Assembly (NCBI RefSeq): GCF_921293095.1
Contig: NC_060259.1
Location: 7,936,001-8,000,000, forward strand
Reading direction: 5' to 3'
DNA from: Ischnura elegans
Taxonomy: Eukaryota > Arthropoda > Insecta > Odonata > Coenagrionidae
Length of the DNA: 64,000 bases
Shown here: positions 1-12,460 of the stretch, one piece after another
Layout of the letters: every line of letters starts with the position of its first letter
Numbering within the stretch: the first letter of the stretch is position 1
Translations under genes and position numbers: made by a program
Notes under the pieces: model-generated
The model's database searches: none
The model's input: the letters and a program-made list of their open reading frames with translations, nothing else
Told to the model about the DNA's origin: nothing

Positions 1-1275
1 AAGGACTGTTGCAAGGACATTTATAATCGGTGATGGTATAATCTATCAAATGTATAACTTTCCAACACTATTCATCACGATTGCAAAAACTCCAGTATAA
101 ATATTGAGAATTAATCAATCGCTATGCACTCCTAACCACACTGCGGACATTTTTGACAAGCGATTAATACGCGGGTGAAAACAATGTCCGGAATGGATGC
201 AACTTCACGCCCTCTCTTTCAACCAAACCCTTTCCCGTAATGAGCACACTTAATGTACGGCATTTATAAAATCCAACACTTCATTAAATGAAGGCCGACG
301 TCATAATTTCTTGATTTCCCTGATTCAAGAACCAAATGATTCACATATACGGTGGGGGAAAAAAGGAATGAAAAGCCCTCTACCGAGACCAATCCCAAAG
401 TCGGTTCAGAAAACCAGACAAAACGGAAGGGCTGACGAGCTTGAAATGGATATCAGAAACACTTCAATCCCTGAGAAAAAGAGGACAATAATCCGGCGGA
501 TAATCCTTCCGTGATGGCCCTGGAAATGCCAAACTATCGTGGGCAAAGAGGAAAGGGATACCGGGTGGTGATGGAGATTATTATTATTTGAAAATTTTAC
601 AAGTGGGCAATTGGCCGGGTGGGAGCATAGATGAGCACGATAACAATATACATCTTTGCCCTCTTCAACAACGTCCTACAATCAAATGATAACACCATCT
701 TTCTCCAACCTATTCTTAAATATATTTTAAGTTTTTTGGCAAGGGTTCGAGAAGCTTTGCTGTTGTATCGTTCCACGCAAGTACTGTTCTTTTAAGGAAT
801 GGAAACTCCTCTACGTTGTTCTTTTGTGATCGGCATTTTATCTCGATGGCGATCATTTTTTCCAACAAAGTTTGTCTTCACCGTTTTAAGTACCTTTATT
901 ACATCCTCCCCTATTTATATTTATTTATATACCTTCCCTAGATCTCCCAATGCAATTTCCCTGCCGACTAATCTGTCTCGGTACCACATAGCCTGATCCT
1001 TTTCCTGGTTCAGAAGGAAAGATCACACAAGAAACTCGCCGGAGACCCGAGAGGATTGATTGATGGGAAGGAAATGGGGTGCATACATACGTCTGGAGGG
1101 CCCAGGTTAGCGGAAGAGGGGAAAAACGCTCGGACGGGATGAAGGGAGCTGAAGACAAGTGAGCCTCTGCCACTCTGAATAGAGAGCTCGGCGATGGACT
1201 CGACAACCAAACACAAAATAACATCCGAGTACACATCGTAACAATTTAACAACACCAGGAACAAAAATACCCAGA
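1..1275. other. Stretch without a recognised gene
   Basis: All six frames are broken by stops and the few short open frames have no recognisable motif or splice-site framing. I see no repeat structure here. Confidence 0.5.
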
Positions 1276-1340
1276 GGGGAGGGGTGCCCTAATGGGTAGA
1301 GCGCTTGACCTGAAAGCCCGGGTTCAAACAGCGCAACACG
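1276..1340 (+). repeat. tRNA-like SINE head fragment
   Basis: An A-box-like stretch (TGCCCTAATGGG, 1285-1296) and a B-box-like stretch (GGTTCAAAC, 1321-1329) are spaced as in a tRNA promoter. The text between them resembles a SINE head that has lost part of the anticodon arm. No matching body or A-rich tail was found, so this is a decayed fragment. It could also be a chance match. Confidence 0.35.
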
Positions 1341-1435
1341 TCCTAATAGATACACTACAAGAACGAGATGGACAAAGGAGAGAAATGAATTAAATCCGAA
1401 GATTCGATCGTGATGGAGTGGAATATTTCCATAGC

Positions 1436-1567
1436 GAAATAAATACTTTTGAATTATAAAATTTACTTGGTAGCCTTTACCATTTGCTCCTTGAAGATGC
1501 TGTAGTAATATTGAAACCTAATCAAAGTAAATTTTATAATCATCGGAAAATTGGAAGTATTTATTTC
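1436..1567. repeat. Imperfect inverted repeat, MITE-like foldback
   Basis: Two nested perfect arms pair: 13 bp (1436-1448 with 1555-1567, starting GAAATAAATACTT) and 16 bp (1453-1468 with 1525-1540, starting ATTATAAAATTTAC), separated by a small asymmetric internal loop and a central loop of 56 nt. The size and AT-rich arms fit a short foldback transposon, but no clear target-site duplication is visible. Confidence 0.55.
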
Positions 1568-2540
1568 AATACGAAGAGAAATTTATTCCCACTACCCTGA
1601 TTTTTTTATTCATACCCTTATGCCTTAATGCAGAGTGTTCTTTAACCTAACCAACAGAGTGTTCCTATTCTAACCAACCTTAGGGTTGAGGAACGGAGTT
1701 ATTCAAATACCCAGTAATTTGAATACAATTATCTCAAACTTACGCTTATGCTTTCCGACACGTTCGCGCAAACATTGCCCCAATCCCACAACAGTGCTGA
1801 ACAGTACTTGTCGAGAGGGACGCCACATAGGCACGGCGGCCACCTCCCTCACCATCGCGCTCTCAAAACAACCCCCCCCCCCTCGTGGCCCATCACATCA
1901 CACCCCCGTGTAGGCTTTAGCGGGGGGTCCGTCCGTCCCGCGGGGGCGTCCATGTTCACGCATGGAAATGACGCATTGGGGGGTGGGGGAGTTGAGTGGG
2001 GGGGGGGGGCAGAGTGGTGAGCCGGCTTGCGAACGTCACGATACAGTGTCCGCATGTCAAGATGGCCAGAGCCCTGGGTGCATTTCCCCCCACGAAATCC
2101 GCTTCCCCTCATGCAACCATTCGCATCAGACACGATCGTGGCTCCTCGCCCTTTCCTTGCTTGCCACCGAAAAGCCCCACCCTACAACAACAGTTGTGTC
2201 CTCACAACCAACACGTCCAAGTCTGCGAAGGTTTCAAGAGTGGATATCTCAAACACCGCCCTCATAAATAGGGCCGGAGGACCACGAAAGGTCAAGAGTG
2301 ACGATTATCGGGACAGAGGGTTACAAATGTATCGCTTAACTTAACTTAGCAAGCGCAACATCCGTGAGGACAGTACACTGAGAGATAGCGTGGTTTGTTG
2401 GAAGAGTCCGTTTGCCGTGTCACACTCACTGGGGAGGAAAATCGGGAAGTATTCAAGGGGGGAAAGTATCCTAACTAAATTTATACCGCCACTATCGCTA
2501 GTCGGAAGTCAATCAACGAATAATTAATAATTACAAAATT
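1568..2540. other. GC-rich stretch without a recognised gene
   Basis: Contains a run of 11 C (1872-1882) and a run of 12 G (1998-2009). Several short frames are open on both strands because of this skewed composition, but none has a recognisable domain. Confidence 0.45.
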
Positions 2541-2642
2541 TTACAAGGAAAATATTATATGCTACAAAAATTACAAATATTACAAGGAAAATATTATTTG
2601 CTACAAAAATTACAAATATTACAAGGAAAATATTATATGCTA
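2541..2642 (+). repeat. 39-bp tandem repeat, about 2.6 copies
   Basis: The unit starts TTACAAGGAAAATATTAT and repeats at 2541, 2580 and 2619, with very few differences between copies. It is AT-rich and non-coding. Confidence 0.9.
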
Positions 2643-3108
2643 AACTTTGCATATTAATTATTTCACTTTCATCGGAATTTACTATGCGTTGTAATTTCAA
2701 ATTGTCTCAATGATTCGCTTTTGCATTGAGCATAATATCATTACTATTGGCGAAATAGCGATATTGGCGACTGGATAATATTATTGGCGGTTAACAAAAA
2801 AAAACTGATAATAATGATGTGGATATTCTTTATGAGGTATCCAGCATAACTCTTCATTCTGAATAGAGGTCGCATTTGATTTCCCAGAGGTTCGAAAGGA
2901 ACCCAATTGTCCAGGAGAGCAAGACTGGCGGCACGCATATTTCGTTGAGTTACTAGTTTCCCCCACTTACGAAGAAACAATACACCTATGGAATTTGAAA
3001 TAGCTAAGCAAAATAATCATCAACAAGAACAGAAATTACTTTTCTTTCACAACTACTTTCTTTTATTTCGGTGAATTTTTCTCGGAAATTACACGGGGTA
3101 AGATAGTT

Positions 3109-3181
3109 CATGTTGGCCGACGTTCAACTACCATTCTAACTTTCTAGTTCCAAGGATTGTAGCGAAGCGTTGGCCAACATG
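3109..3181. repeat. Inverted repeat / hairpin
   Basis: The arm CATGTTGGCCGACGTTC (3109-3125) pairs imperfectly with GAAGCGTTGGCCAACATG (3164-3181). The outer 10 bp are perfect. The loop is about 38 nt. Confidence 0.6.
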
Positions 3182-6100
3182 GAGCCGAAGTAATATGCGA
3201 GAAGAATTCATGCAAACCGGGAAAGCCTGAAATGCTGTGACCTATTCAAAGTTCACGCACTATAATGCGATTCCTGAAAACATAACGTAATGTACAACCG
3301 AAGCGTCTAAAATATTCATTGCCACGGATGAAGATGAATTCTCCACAAAGCGCAAACTTCTCTCTAAAAAGCACCCACGGATGTTTTCATTGGATTGGAC
3401 CGTACCGACGAGATCGCAGGTCATGCATTGAAGGCAGTGCACGCGAGGTGAGCTTCATCCAAAGAGGTCAAAGGCAGCATCGATGCAAAGGTGAAAGATG
3501 ACCTTTCAGTGACCCTCCATTGGTGTAGGGACTGGCGTGAGCCATCGAAGTTCCCCGTCACGGTTGGATGCGGAGAGGGGCGGGGCACGCGTGACCACCA
3601 TCACGCCTTGGGAGCACGCATGCCGGAATAATGACACGCTGCGGCACCTGTTGTCCAGCTTTGAAGCGACGAGGGTGCACCGTCTACGCAGATGGAAAAA
3701 AAGAGTGAAAGGTGATAGGGTAGATAAAAGCGACAACCATTTCCCCTTCTATTACGCTCCGATTCCGCAGTAATTTTGTGCAGAGGGTGGGGATGTTTAA
3801 AGCGTTTGATGGAAAGCTTCAATTTCGCGTTTCTCAGTGGAAAATCTGAGGCGGCCGTCAAAGACGCACATACCCGTGTCCTGAAAGTTTGAAATCCACA
3901 CTACCGCGGATAATTACCGTATTACTAGCTAACAAAATCGAAATCGCACTTGAGTGTGTACTAATGATCTCTGCTCCTCGTATGCTACGGATTGGATAAA
4001 GTAACTCCAGCATCCGATAATTCTCCTGCTATTAAAAAGAAAATGGTGAAAGAAAATCAATATAACCGTCGCAGCAGTCACGGACCTCGTATAATCAAAT
4101 AGGCCAAAATCCAGCGGAGATGGTGCTTCGGCGACCGCATACACCAGAGACCAGTGGCCTCAGGGGAAGGAAGGGGGCTTTCACAAATGACATTTCAATT
4201 TGGCCGCGAGGGGCGCGCGCCACGCTCACGTCGCTGGGAGCGAATCTCTCCAATGGGCAGTCAGCTCGACAGCATCGCTCACCTTCGGGTCTTTTTCACA
4301 GGAAATCGAGAGACTGACCATGCCCTAGATGGAGCGATAATTTTGAGGCCACGACAAGCGGCGTCATCTGCTGCTTCATAGATACAGGAGACAGCGTCCG
4401 ACTGTCAGCGTGAAAAGGAAAGTCACACACACCACGTCAATCGGTTTTAGCGACGGCAACCGAGTCGAGTGATCGGAAAGGCGCCCGAATAAAGACGCGC
4501 GGCGGTCATCTACGATGGAGAGTACACGATGTGTGAAATGATGATGCCTCAATTGATGAGCCCACCAAGACGAGAACATTCACTCTCGACTCGAATGCAG
4601 ACACTTCGTCGCAATAAGCGATGGATGCAAACTTTATTCCTGGAAAGTTTTTCTACGGAACATATCGGCTTACCTATATTATGTATCCACCTGCTGAAGC
4701 TTCACATTGCGCCGTGTCAAAAAATAAATCAATGAACCTTAAATTAATAGGTTAAACATTAAATATATACAATCGAAAAGTTAAAAACTCTAATGATCAC
4801 ACAATATTGCACGATACAAAACGTACATATTTCAATTTCATATTTAATTCAAATCTATGCAAGTCCCCTGCGAAAAACACAGACGCTTAAAGTGCGATGA
4901 ATGAGAATTCCTCACAGATCTTAATGCTTTCCTTACCATTACATACACGGCATGCATACCATTCAGTTTTTCCTCCAAATCACGTGTAAATGGCAGCTGA
5001 GATGCCTTTCCCGCGCAAAATGAGCCCACCACTGCCTCGCTCTTTCAGAGCGACACGGAGAACATCATATAAAAATCCCACCATATTTCCAGGTCCGATA
5101 GAAACGATAAATTAAGAGATATTTTGCCGAAAGGATAGCTATGGAAATTTGCTTTTCCCGAACAATAAAGGACCTTAATAAATGTTATGCGGAACTTGGT
5201 TACAACATTTCTGTTTGATTAGTTCAAGGCTGGTGTTCCCCCGCCGTTCGTCTAATGAAGCAGCTTCGGGGGTAATATGAAGACGCAGAATTCACCCACG
5301 TTACACTACCTCACGCGTGCGATAGCCCTTTGCTATCCAAAAAGATAGAAATAGGATTCTGACAAACAAACATGATAGCTTGTATGCTCGGAAATATAAT
5401 TAAATTTGAAATTGATAAGACAATAGCTTCCGATTGGCCCCAAACAGCTCTATTAGCCGTCGAATAATTACGGTTGATATGGACTTGCACTGCGAGATCT
5501 TCAAATTCCTCATTTCATCAATAATAAGGAGGGGTGCCGATGACAGCACCACTTTATCGCAAACAAATACGAAATGATTGCGTAAAACCTTCCAGGGTGG
5601 TTACAACTATACTGGATTCCGTCTTCGATATCAGCATGCATCAGCCTGCATACTCGAACATGAGGCGGATGGAGCAAGGAGGGGGTGTTGGATGCACGAG
5701 AAGCGCCAACAATCTCTTTCCTTCTCACTCCGGGAGCAAAAGCAAATCTTCACATCTCACCAGGGGCCGCAACACAAACGGGAGGAATGGCCCATGGATT
5801 TCGACCGAATGATGCTGACAAGTGGCTCACAGGCTGAGAGAAGGGGTGGAGGGGTAGGGCAATATTGTGATGAGGCCGCAGAAGAGAGGGAGAGAAACTT
5901 GAGGAAGAATAGAGGGGGGGGACAAACAATGCACACCCGTGCGGCAGCGGGCCCCGCATTCCACGACCATTGTCCGCGCCAATACGCGGGGCCCAAAATA
6001 ACAGCGGCGATCCCGAACACCCCCACCCACTGCAAAAATATTCAACCTCCTCCCCCTCCCACCCACCCAAAGTAGAGAGGGTGGAGCGGAAAGAGAGTGA

Positions 6101-7690
6101 CGCCTCGAACGCCCACGCGTACGCAGGCTCGCGGAAGGAGGCGACGTCTCAACCGACGTGGATGAGACACGCATTGTCACTCGGGCGAACAAAGACATTC
6201 CCTAACATATCTCACTCGTACATAACAGGGGAAAATACGACTAATGCGCACAACATAATTCCTAGTTGTAGGACTCTGCTGGGTTTGAAATTGTTAATTG
6301 CTTTCAACAACATAGTTTAGTCATTATAAACAGACATTTTCTCGCTCAGAATGATCTCGAAAGGCTCCATCACCATCTCACAGTTCCCCAACTTAATAAA
6401 CCCCATTACAAGAACTGCACCGAGCGTAACTAAGGAAGAGACAAATATTACCAAATAAAAACATTCTAAAGCGACATCCGTAAACCATTCCCTCGAAAAA
6501 AAATTATGTCAACTACCGTCGAGTCGATACAAGTAAATTCAAAATATAGTCATGTATACACATAAGAAAAATTAGTTAACGACTGTTGACACCTGATACA
6601 AGGAGTTGACCTCAAAGGACAATGAGAAGTTAAATAGTAGGAACTTAGTTGCTTGAATAAACCCATCAAAAGAAGCTATTTCGATAAATTATTCCAATCT
6701 CAGGAGACTATTCCCTGTCGCCACGTCTTAGCGTACTCATGATTGTCACTAAATACCTTTTCATTACTTTGATATTGATTAGAAGTCGACCGAGATCACG
6801 AGGAGAGGACAAAAAGAGAGAGAAGACCATTCAAAGACACAAAGATCGAAATTTTGATCCTTATGCTCTCAATTTAGATGACTATATGGTAAAACGCGTA
6901 TTCAAACTTGTGTCAACAGCACCCATTAATACAGCTTTCTGGCATAGGAGAAGCACACTCTAATAGTCGGCCGTTAGCCAAACCAATCCACGGCAGATTA
7001 ATTCAATGTGGGCGCGCTGGAGGCACGCGTTGAAGGGAAACATCCCGAACCCTTCCCCACCCTCAGCGCTTGCACTTGAACAACGCTCAAATGGGCTCGC
7101 ATATTAGCCGCCGTAAAACAATTTCAACCCCTGGAACAAGCCTTAACAACCCTCTCCGCCACACCCTTGAAGACACAATCCAGCGAGCCTCAAAGATATC
7201 TAATTAGAAATTAGCATCTGGCCTCGTTTAATAATTGCCGCGGACGAGTCGCGTTCTAATCCAAGCAAAAGCGAGCACTTGAGGGCTTAATAAACGGGAA
7301 CAATGAAAAGGGACGCGTTTCGCCCCCGCGCGCCACGGCGAGCCGCCACCGCTCCTTGCGCCCCGCGAAACAAAGCGCCAATCCAATGGAGATCAGCATC
7401 ACCTTCGCGCAGCATCCACCTGGATCTTCCTTCACCGGCCTCGATGGAGGCGGAATTAACATGCCAATGTCAAGGCCGTAGATGCGAAACCCGCGCAGGT
7501 AGCCATTTTACGACACGGGAGATTTGCTCGCTGCCACCGTCTACACGACTATGATGCAAGTACGATATCCTAGCGGACGTTTTCCACAACCCATGGGATA
7601 AATAACCGATAATTCCACCAGTTGCTATGCTCCCAATTCCATAATTTTACCATAGTTCCCAACACTACGACACAACTCGAGAACTCTAAG
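3182..7690. other. Stretch without a recognised gene
   Basis: Mixed composition with GC-rich patches near 3.5-3.7, 4.15-4.4 and 5.7-6.2 kb. Those patches give short open frames on both strands at once, which is what composition alone produces. None has a recognisable domain or convincing splice sites at its ends. Confidence 0.45.
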
Positions 7691-8649
7691 TAACGCATTG
7701 ACTGTTTTGAAGGTATTCTTCTCAAGAGTCCACCTGGGTCATATTATCAATTTCTTTAGGGTCAATCCATATGAAGTGATCCAAAGATAAATAAGTTGGT
7801 TGCTTGACCATTTTTAATAATTTTAATTTTTTTATATGTTTTTACTACACAAACGGGAAGTTCAAAACCGATTTTTAAAAAAATTATTTTACACCGTTTA
7901 CATGTGGTGGCCATTTTTGTTTTGAATCACGGAGCGTTTTTTCCCTTTGAAGACGTTTGCATTAAATTGATTATCTCTGGACTGCATCGTGCTACAAGAT
8001 TGAAACTGGCATCGTTTTTTTCAGTACTTTCTTCCAAACAATAGTGTTTCATAGCCATAATTCCCCATGCAAATCTTACCTGTCTAAATGGTCTCCAAAG
8101 TAGGGGGTCGAAAATTGAAGAATTCCACTTTTTAAAAATTAAAAAAACCATGAAGGAGAAATTTATCAGAGTTAATATTTTTTTATAGTAAAAGTCATTG
8201 GGTACACACATTTTATAGAGTATCAGCATTGACAACTCACTCGTTAATTGTTTATGAATTTTTAAAATTTGGATTTTTTAAATTTTTGTAAAGTTTGAGG
8301 CTGCATATCTCAGATGGGACTGAATAAAAATCCACGATTTTTACACATTATGTAGTCCTTTATGATAGCAAAGTGGAGTAAAAATTTCAACATTGATATT
8401 TGACTCTGAACCAAGTTATGAATTTTTGAAAATGCGGGAAATCATCATTTTTGCAAATTATGCATATCAGCTATTATAGTATCAACTATATGTTAAACTG
8501 TCTTAATTTGAAAAGTTGCCATATAAAGTGTTGAAATAGGTAACTTATTGAGTTGAAAAACATACAAAATGAACAAAATTACCATGTATTATTTTAGAAA
8601 TTTACTGTAACTACAATTATTAGTGCCGTACTTACAAATTATTTACTGC

Positions 8650-8886
8650 TTAACCCAAGTGATTGTTAAGCATTACACTTATATCTTCACAGAGTTTAGG
8701 TAAGATTGAGTAGGATCTTCCTGTTACTGTTGTAAGTTCAAGAACTGATAATTTTCTTAAGATGTTTTCCATTTTAATCCAAACATGATCATTATTAGAC
8801 TTTTTAAATGATGTCCTTGGCCCGACAGGATGATAGAAGTGTACAAGTACATCTTTGTTTTCTAGACTTGTTTCTAAAACATAGTG
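8650..8886 (-). pseudogene. C-terminal fragment of a cc8L18.2-like repeated protein
   Basis: The minus strand is open for 78 codons up to a TAA at 8650-8652. The peptide includes VLVHFYHPVGPRTSF, then a VWIKMENIL segment, then a TTVTGRSY segment. This order (an HPxGPxxSF block, a W..(M/L).NIL block, a T.TGR.Y block) is what I recall from the C-terminus of the arthropod cc8L18.2-like family of unknown function. The frame has no start codon and begins at the junction with an oppositely oriented N-terminal piece, so the gene is broken. Family assignment is from memory of the pattern and has not been searched. Confidence 0.6.
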
Positions 8887-9098
8887 AAAAAATTCAATGT
8901 TTTTGAAAGTTTAGTTAGACTGACTCGAAGTTTAATGAAAGATCAAGGCATTTTACCTATTTTAGGAAAAAAGAAAGGTGTAGGTGTCAGTGAAGACACT
9001 ATTGAAGAGGTTAAGCAGGTTTTTGAGAGTGATGAGAACAGTAAAATGTGCCCTGGTAAAAAAGATTGCACTAAAGTTATTATAGATTTTCAAGGATT
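8884..9098 (+). pseudogene. N-terminal fragment of a cc8L18.2-like repeated protein
   Basis: The plus frame contains FESLVRLTRSLMKDQGIL followed by GVSEDTIEEVKQVFESDENS and MCPGKKDC. A basic helix, then a (V/L)S.(D/E)T...V..F(Y/E).D(D/E) block and an xPGKKD motif, characterise the front part of the same repeated family as the minus-strand fragment next door. The conserved similarity stops soon after PGKKDC; the frame then runs into a 25-bp tandem repeat, so the remainder of the open frame is not protein-like. The two fragments meet at about 8884 in opposite orientation, which implies an inversion or two abutting truncated copies. Confidence 0.6.
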
Positions 9099-9101
9099 TC
9101 A

Positions 9102-9201
9102 TTCTCGTTATATTTTATGTATTTGTTTCTCGTCATATTTTATGTATCCGATTCTCGTTACATTTTGTGTAATTGTTTCTCGTTATATATTACATATTTG
9201 C
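9102..9201 (+). repeat. 25-bp tandem repeat, 4 copies
   Basis: The unit starts TTCTCGTTATATTTTATGTA and recurs at 9102, 9127, 9152 and 9177 with a few substitutions in each copy. Confidence 0.9.
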
Positions 9202-9264
9202 TTGTTAGTGGGACACTATAAATTCGCAATATTTCTGTATGTGGGCTTTTTAAATAAAAAATAA

Positions 9265-12200
9265 TTAATTTTGGGAAACTAGCTCTTCAGGGTGATTAGA
9301 AGTGAAAAACATACCATATGAAGAAGTATTTGTCACAAAAATCAGGACTTATAAGCATTGACAACAAATGATACCAAAAAGGTACATCCTCTAACGGAAT
9401 TAAGTTTCCATTGGAACGGCAAAACACACAATAGTAAATTTCTATCAAGAGAAAGGCCCTCCCTTCGGTTAGGAGAATCCGTGGTAGCAAAATTCAAGTC
9501 CTGGGAGGATGGCATTAGCTAAACAAGAAGAGTAAGAATACAAGCACAAATTCCCAGCCACTGCCAAGCAATACCAGTTCTTCGTCGCACCAATTACGAT
9601 TTATTGGCTGAAAGTAAAGATCGGATCTAGTGAACTAAAAAAATGGGCTCCAAAAACAGTAAAAAAAAAAAAACTAAGCCTATAGATAGATACGGATCGG
9701 TTAGTTAGGCGTTCTTATCATTGTTACCTACTTTTTGCATTGTGTGCATTCAGTGAATGAGTGCAGAAGATGTTAAAAGAGATGAAGTTCATGTGCAACA
9801 AAATGATACAATTGGAAGAGCTAGGAGCACTATCAGAGGTGCATGGATGATTTAAAGAGCAAATGTCGTTACCAATGCAGACAGTAAACAAATACGGCGA
9901 GAGAGGTAGAAAAAATAATTGATGAAAATAAAATGTTAGAAAGTGAAATCATTTAAACAATTCGATATTCAGGCCGAGGGTTCAGTCGTTATTCAGATTC
10001 ATAAGTTCGATAAGTTGTACCCACTCCTTGCACATCGCGTAGGGCGGACGCATCCACGGACGACAGTTTTGCTACCATAGTCTAAACGCTATCTTCCGTA
10101 ACCATTCCAAAATATTAGCAGCCGCCCAGAGGAGAGCTAATTTCTGGAGATATTAGCAAATCTAAGAGAAAGATGAGGGGCTTTCGTCAAATTAAGAATA
10201 CCCTCAATTGAACTGGAAAGAAATATTATGTAACGCATGTACGCATAATATGAAATCATATTCCTAAATAATGAACATGGAAAGGTGGAGATTGCGGTAA
10301 GGATCGAGTATACATAAAGCTCCATGCGAGCAGAAAACCTGTCCGATAAGCGATGGGCCCACAAACTCGCCAAGCCATTGGTTACACAGGAATTTTCCAC
10401 CAGAATCAATGACGGCGAAATGCCGAAAGGTATTCCCGACTCTACCTCGCCTCCGGAACACAATGAGCGTTAACACCATAAATCGGCGAGCTCGAGGCGT
10501 TGGCGAGGCGGGGCCGCGGAGTGTGGGGGGAGGGAGGGCGCTCGGCCATGCATCGCCAACAAAGAAAACGCTGGCCACTCATCATACACAGCGCGTGAAA
10601 ACCCACGCTTGCGAGGTGAGAGACGGACGCTTGCTCATCGACCGAGAAAAAAGGCTGCAGCATTTTCAGCGATGTGGGCACACAAACATGAGACCATTCC
10701 GAGTCCTCCTCGCAATAAGCAAGGGCCAGTTGAATGGACCTTAAAGAATTGAGAGCACCAAACGAGTGAAATTGCTGGTTACCATGAACCCCGACATTTA
10801 AAAACGTCCACGGAATACTTCGCCAGCCCCGCGGCAGTCCAGATAATGGACGACGGACATTGCTCGACTTGCTTCGCACATTGCTTCGTTTTTCTCCTAC
10901 TTGCATACAATGATAATGGGAGTTATTTCCAACAGAGTCTGCAAACATTTTTCCAATGTTATCAGCGACACATACCGCTCACCTTCACAACAAAATTTTC
11001 CGCAATGCCGTGTGTTTGGAGATACTACATTTACCTCCCATGAGAGCGTGCTGAAATGCCAGACATCTGACCCTTGCATCAAATCATTCACGAAAAGGTA
11101 CGCAATCGTAAAGGATGTAATTACCGATCGTTATCTCAAGTAAGACAATTTTTTTAACGGGCGTAAATATAGAATACCAGATATCTCGTCAGCAAATTCC
11201 GAACGGCATCCAAGGCATAGGATTCAACGATTTCACAGTTAAAAACCAATGAGAGGGGTGCTAATACCACATCTACTGCTCGCGGACCTGTCGACCAAGG
11301 GCCCACAGAGAAACGAGAGGCCCTGAAAGAGAGAGGGGTCCCATGGGAGGAGGTGCGGTGAACCGCCATCCCCAATCCCTCCATCCGCGGGGGATGCGAG
11401 GAAGGGGAAAGTTAAACCGATATCGGGGGCGTTAAGCCGCCGATAATCTGATGACGGGTGATAAAATTGGCCGCGCAGCCCTCCCGAGAGCGGAGATTTT
11501 GAGAGCTTTGGCTCTGGCAGGTGGGAGGGGAGGGAACGGCCGCCGAGCACATTTTGATATTTTCGGGACAAAGGGCCATCGGGCGACCAAAGCGACGCGT
11601 GCGGCGAGGAGGCAAATGAGAGAGTGAATGACGTAGGGCGACGGTGTATGCCTCCACAGAAAAGATCACCACACAGAGCACATGCAACGACTGGAGGAGG
11701 TTCCAAGTCGTGACTACATAGCTCAGAGAGACATTTAGCCTAGCATTCATTGTCATTACTATTAGACGGCTAAGACGAGGAAAATTCTCGTCATTACATT
11801 TACGTTAATGCAGACGGAAAATCACACCACCGAAAAATGAATACACTGTGAATAGCATTGAAGAAATTATGAAGGGGGGGGGAGATAATTTCTTCTTCCA
11901 CGCTGTCTGGGCTGGGTAATAACGAAACAATGGAAATCCCAGTCAAAACCGTGACAGAATTGTATTCCTAACGTTTTACGTTCATAAGTGCAGATGGAAT
12001 TTATTTAATTAAGCGCTGGTATGTATTTGGAAACGATGAATACCTACCTCGCTGATTACCTATCGAACAATCAACTTATGAACGCAATAAGTTTAAACTA
12101 ATTAGGAATTAAAGGATTAAACAACTGAGGGTGTAACGTTTACCTTTTCCACGTTACAAAGGAAATACCATAATATCGAAGGGGATGAAAACCAATTGAA

Positions 12201-12391
12201 CTATAGTTAATATTTAACAAGGAAGCCCCTTAAGATCAATTTGCAACGAAAATTCGAAAAAAGAGCACATTGCGAAGACAGGTATTGAATAAGTAAAGGC
12301 ATTTCATCTAGCTCTGAAGCGAAGAATACGAAACTTCGATCAAAATCATCCCATAAAATAAGGACAGATTGATTCCATATCCTCTACACCA
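9265..12391. other. Stretch without a recognised gene
   Basis: Contains a short poly-A (about 9660-9672) and GC-rich patches at 10.4-10.6 and 11.2-11.7 kb with overlapping open frames on the minus strand. No domain, splice-site pair or repeat family was recognised. Confidence 0.4.
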
Positions 12392-12460
12392 ACATACTAC
12401 CCTGCAATCCGTCTAAAAGGCCTGTGGCAGGGGTTGTCAGGACACCAGCCATTTGCAACT
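12392..12460 (+). repeat. Dispersed repeat copy A with internal dyad
   Basis: This segment aligns over about 70 bp with 16470-16545. Shared blocks are TACCCTGC, TGGCAGGGG and CACCAGC. The centre (GGTTGTC..GACACC) differs in sequence from the other copy but keeps its self-complementarity. Confidence 0.6.

Larger units (their letters stand above)
7691..9290. mobile_element. Degenerate repeated element, uncharacterised cc8L18.2-like protein family
   Basis: This AT-rich block contains a C-terminal protein piece on the minus strand (8650-8886) and an N-terminal piece of what looks like the same protein family on the plus strand (8884-about 9098), followed by a 25-bp tandem repeat. About 950 bp of AT-rich DNA beyond the minus-strand stop codon could be the element's 3' untranslated region. 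As I recall, the family is present in many copies in arthropod genomes and has no established function. Mobility is inferred from that copy number, not from ends seen here. The outer limits given are approximate. Confidence 0.5.

Noticed and set aside
9758-9856. 32-codon frame starting MSAEDVKRDE
   Set aside because: Protein-like wording, but no splice sites, no promoter and no known family; too short to support.
10442-10948. 168-codon open frame on the minus strand
   Set aside because: No recognisable domain, with overlapping frames open on the other strand in the same GC-rich patch.
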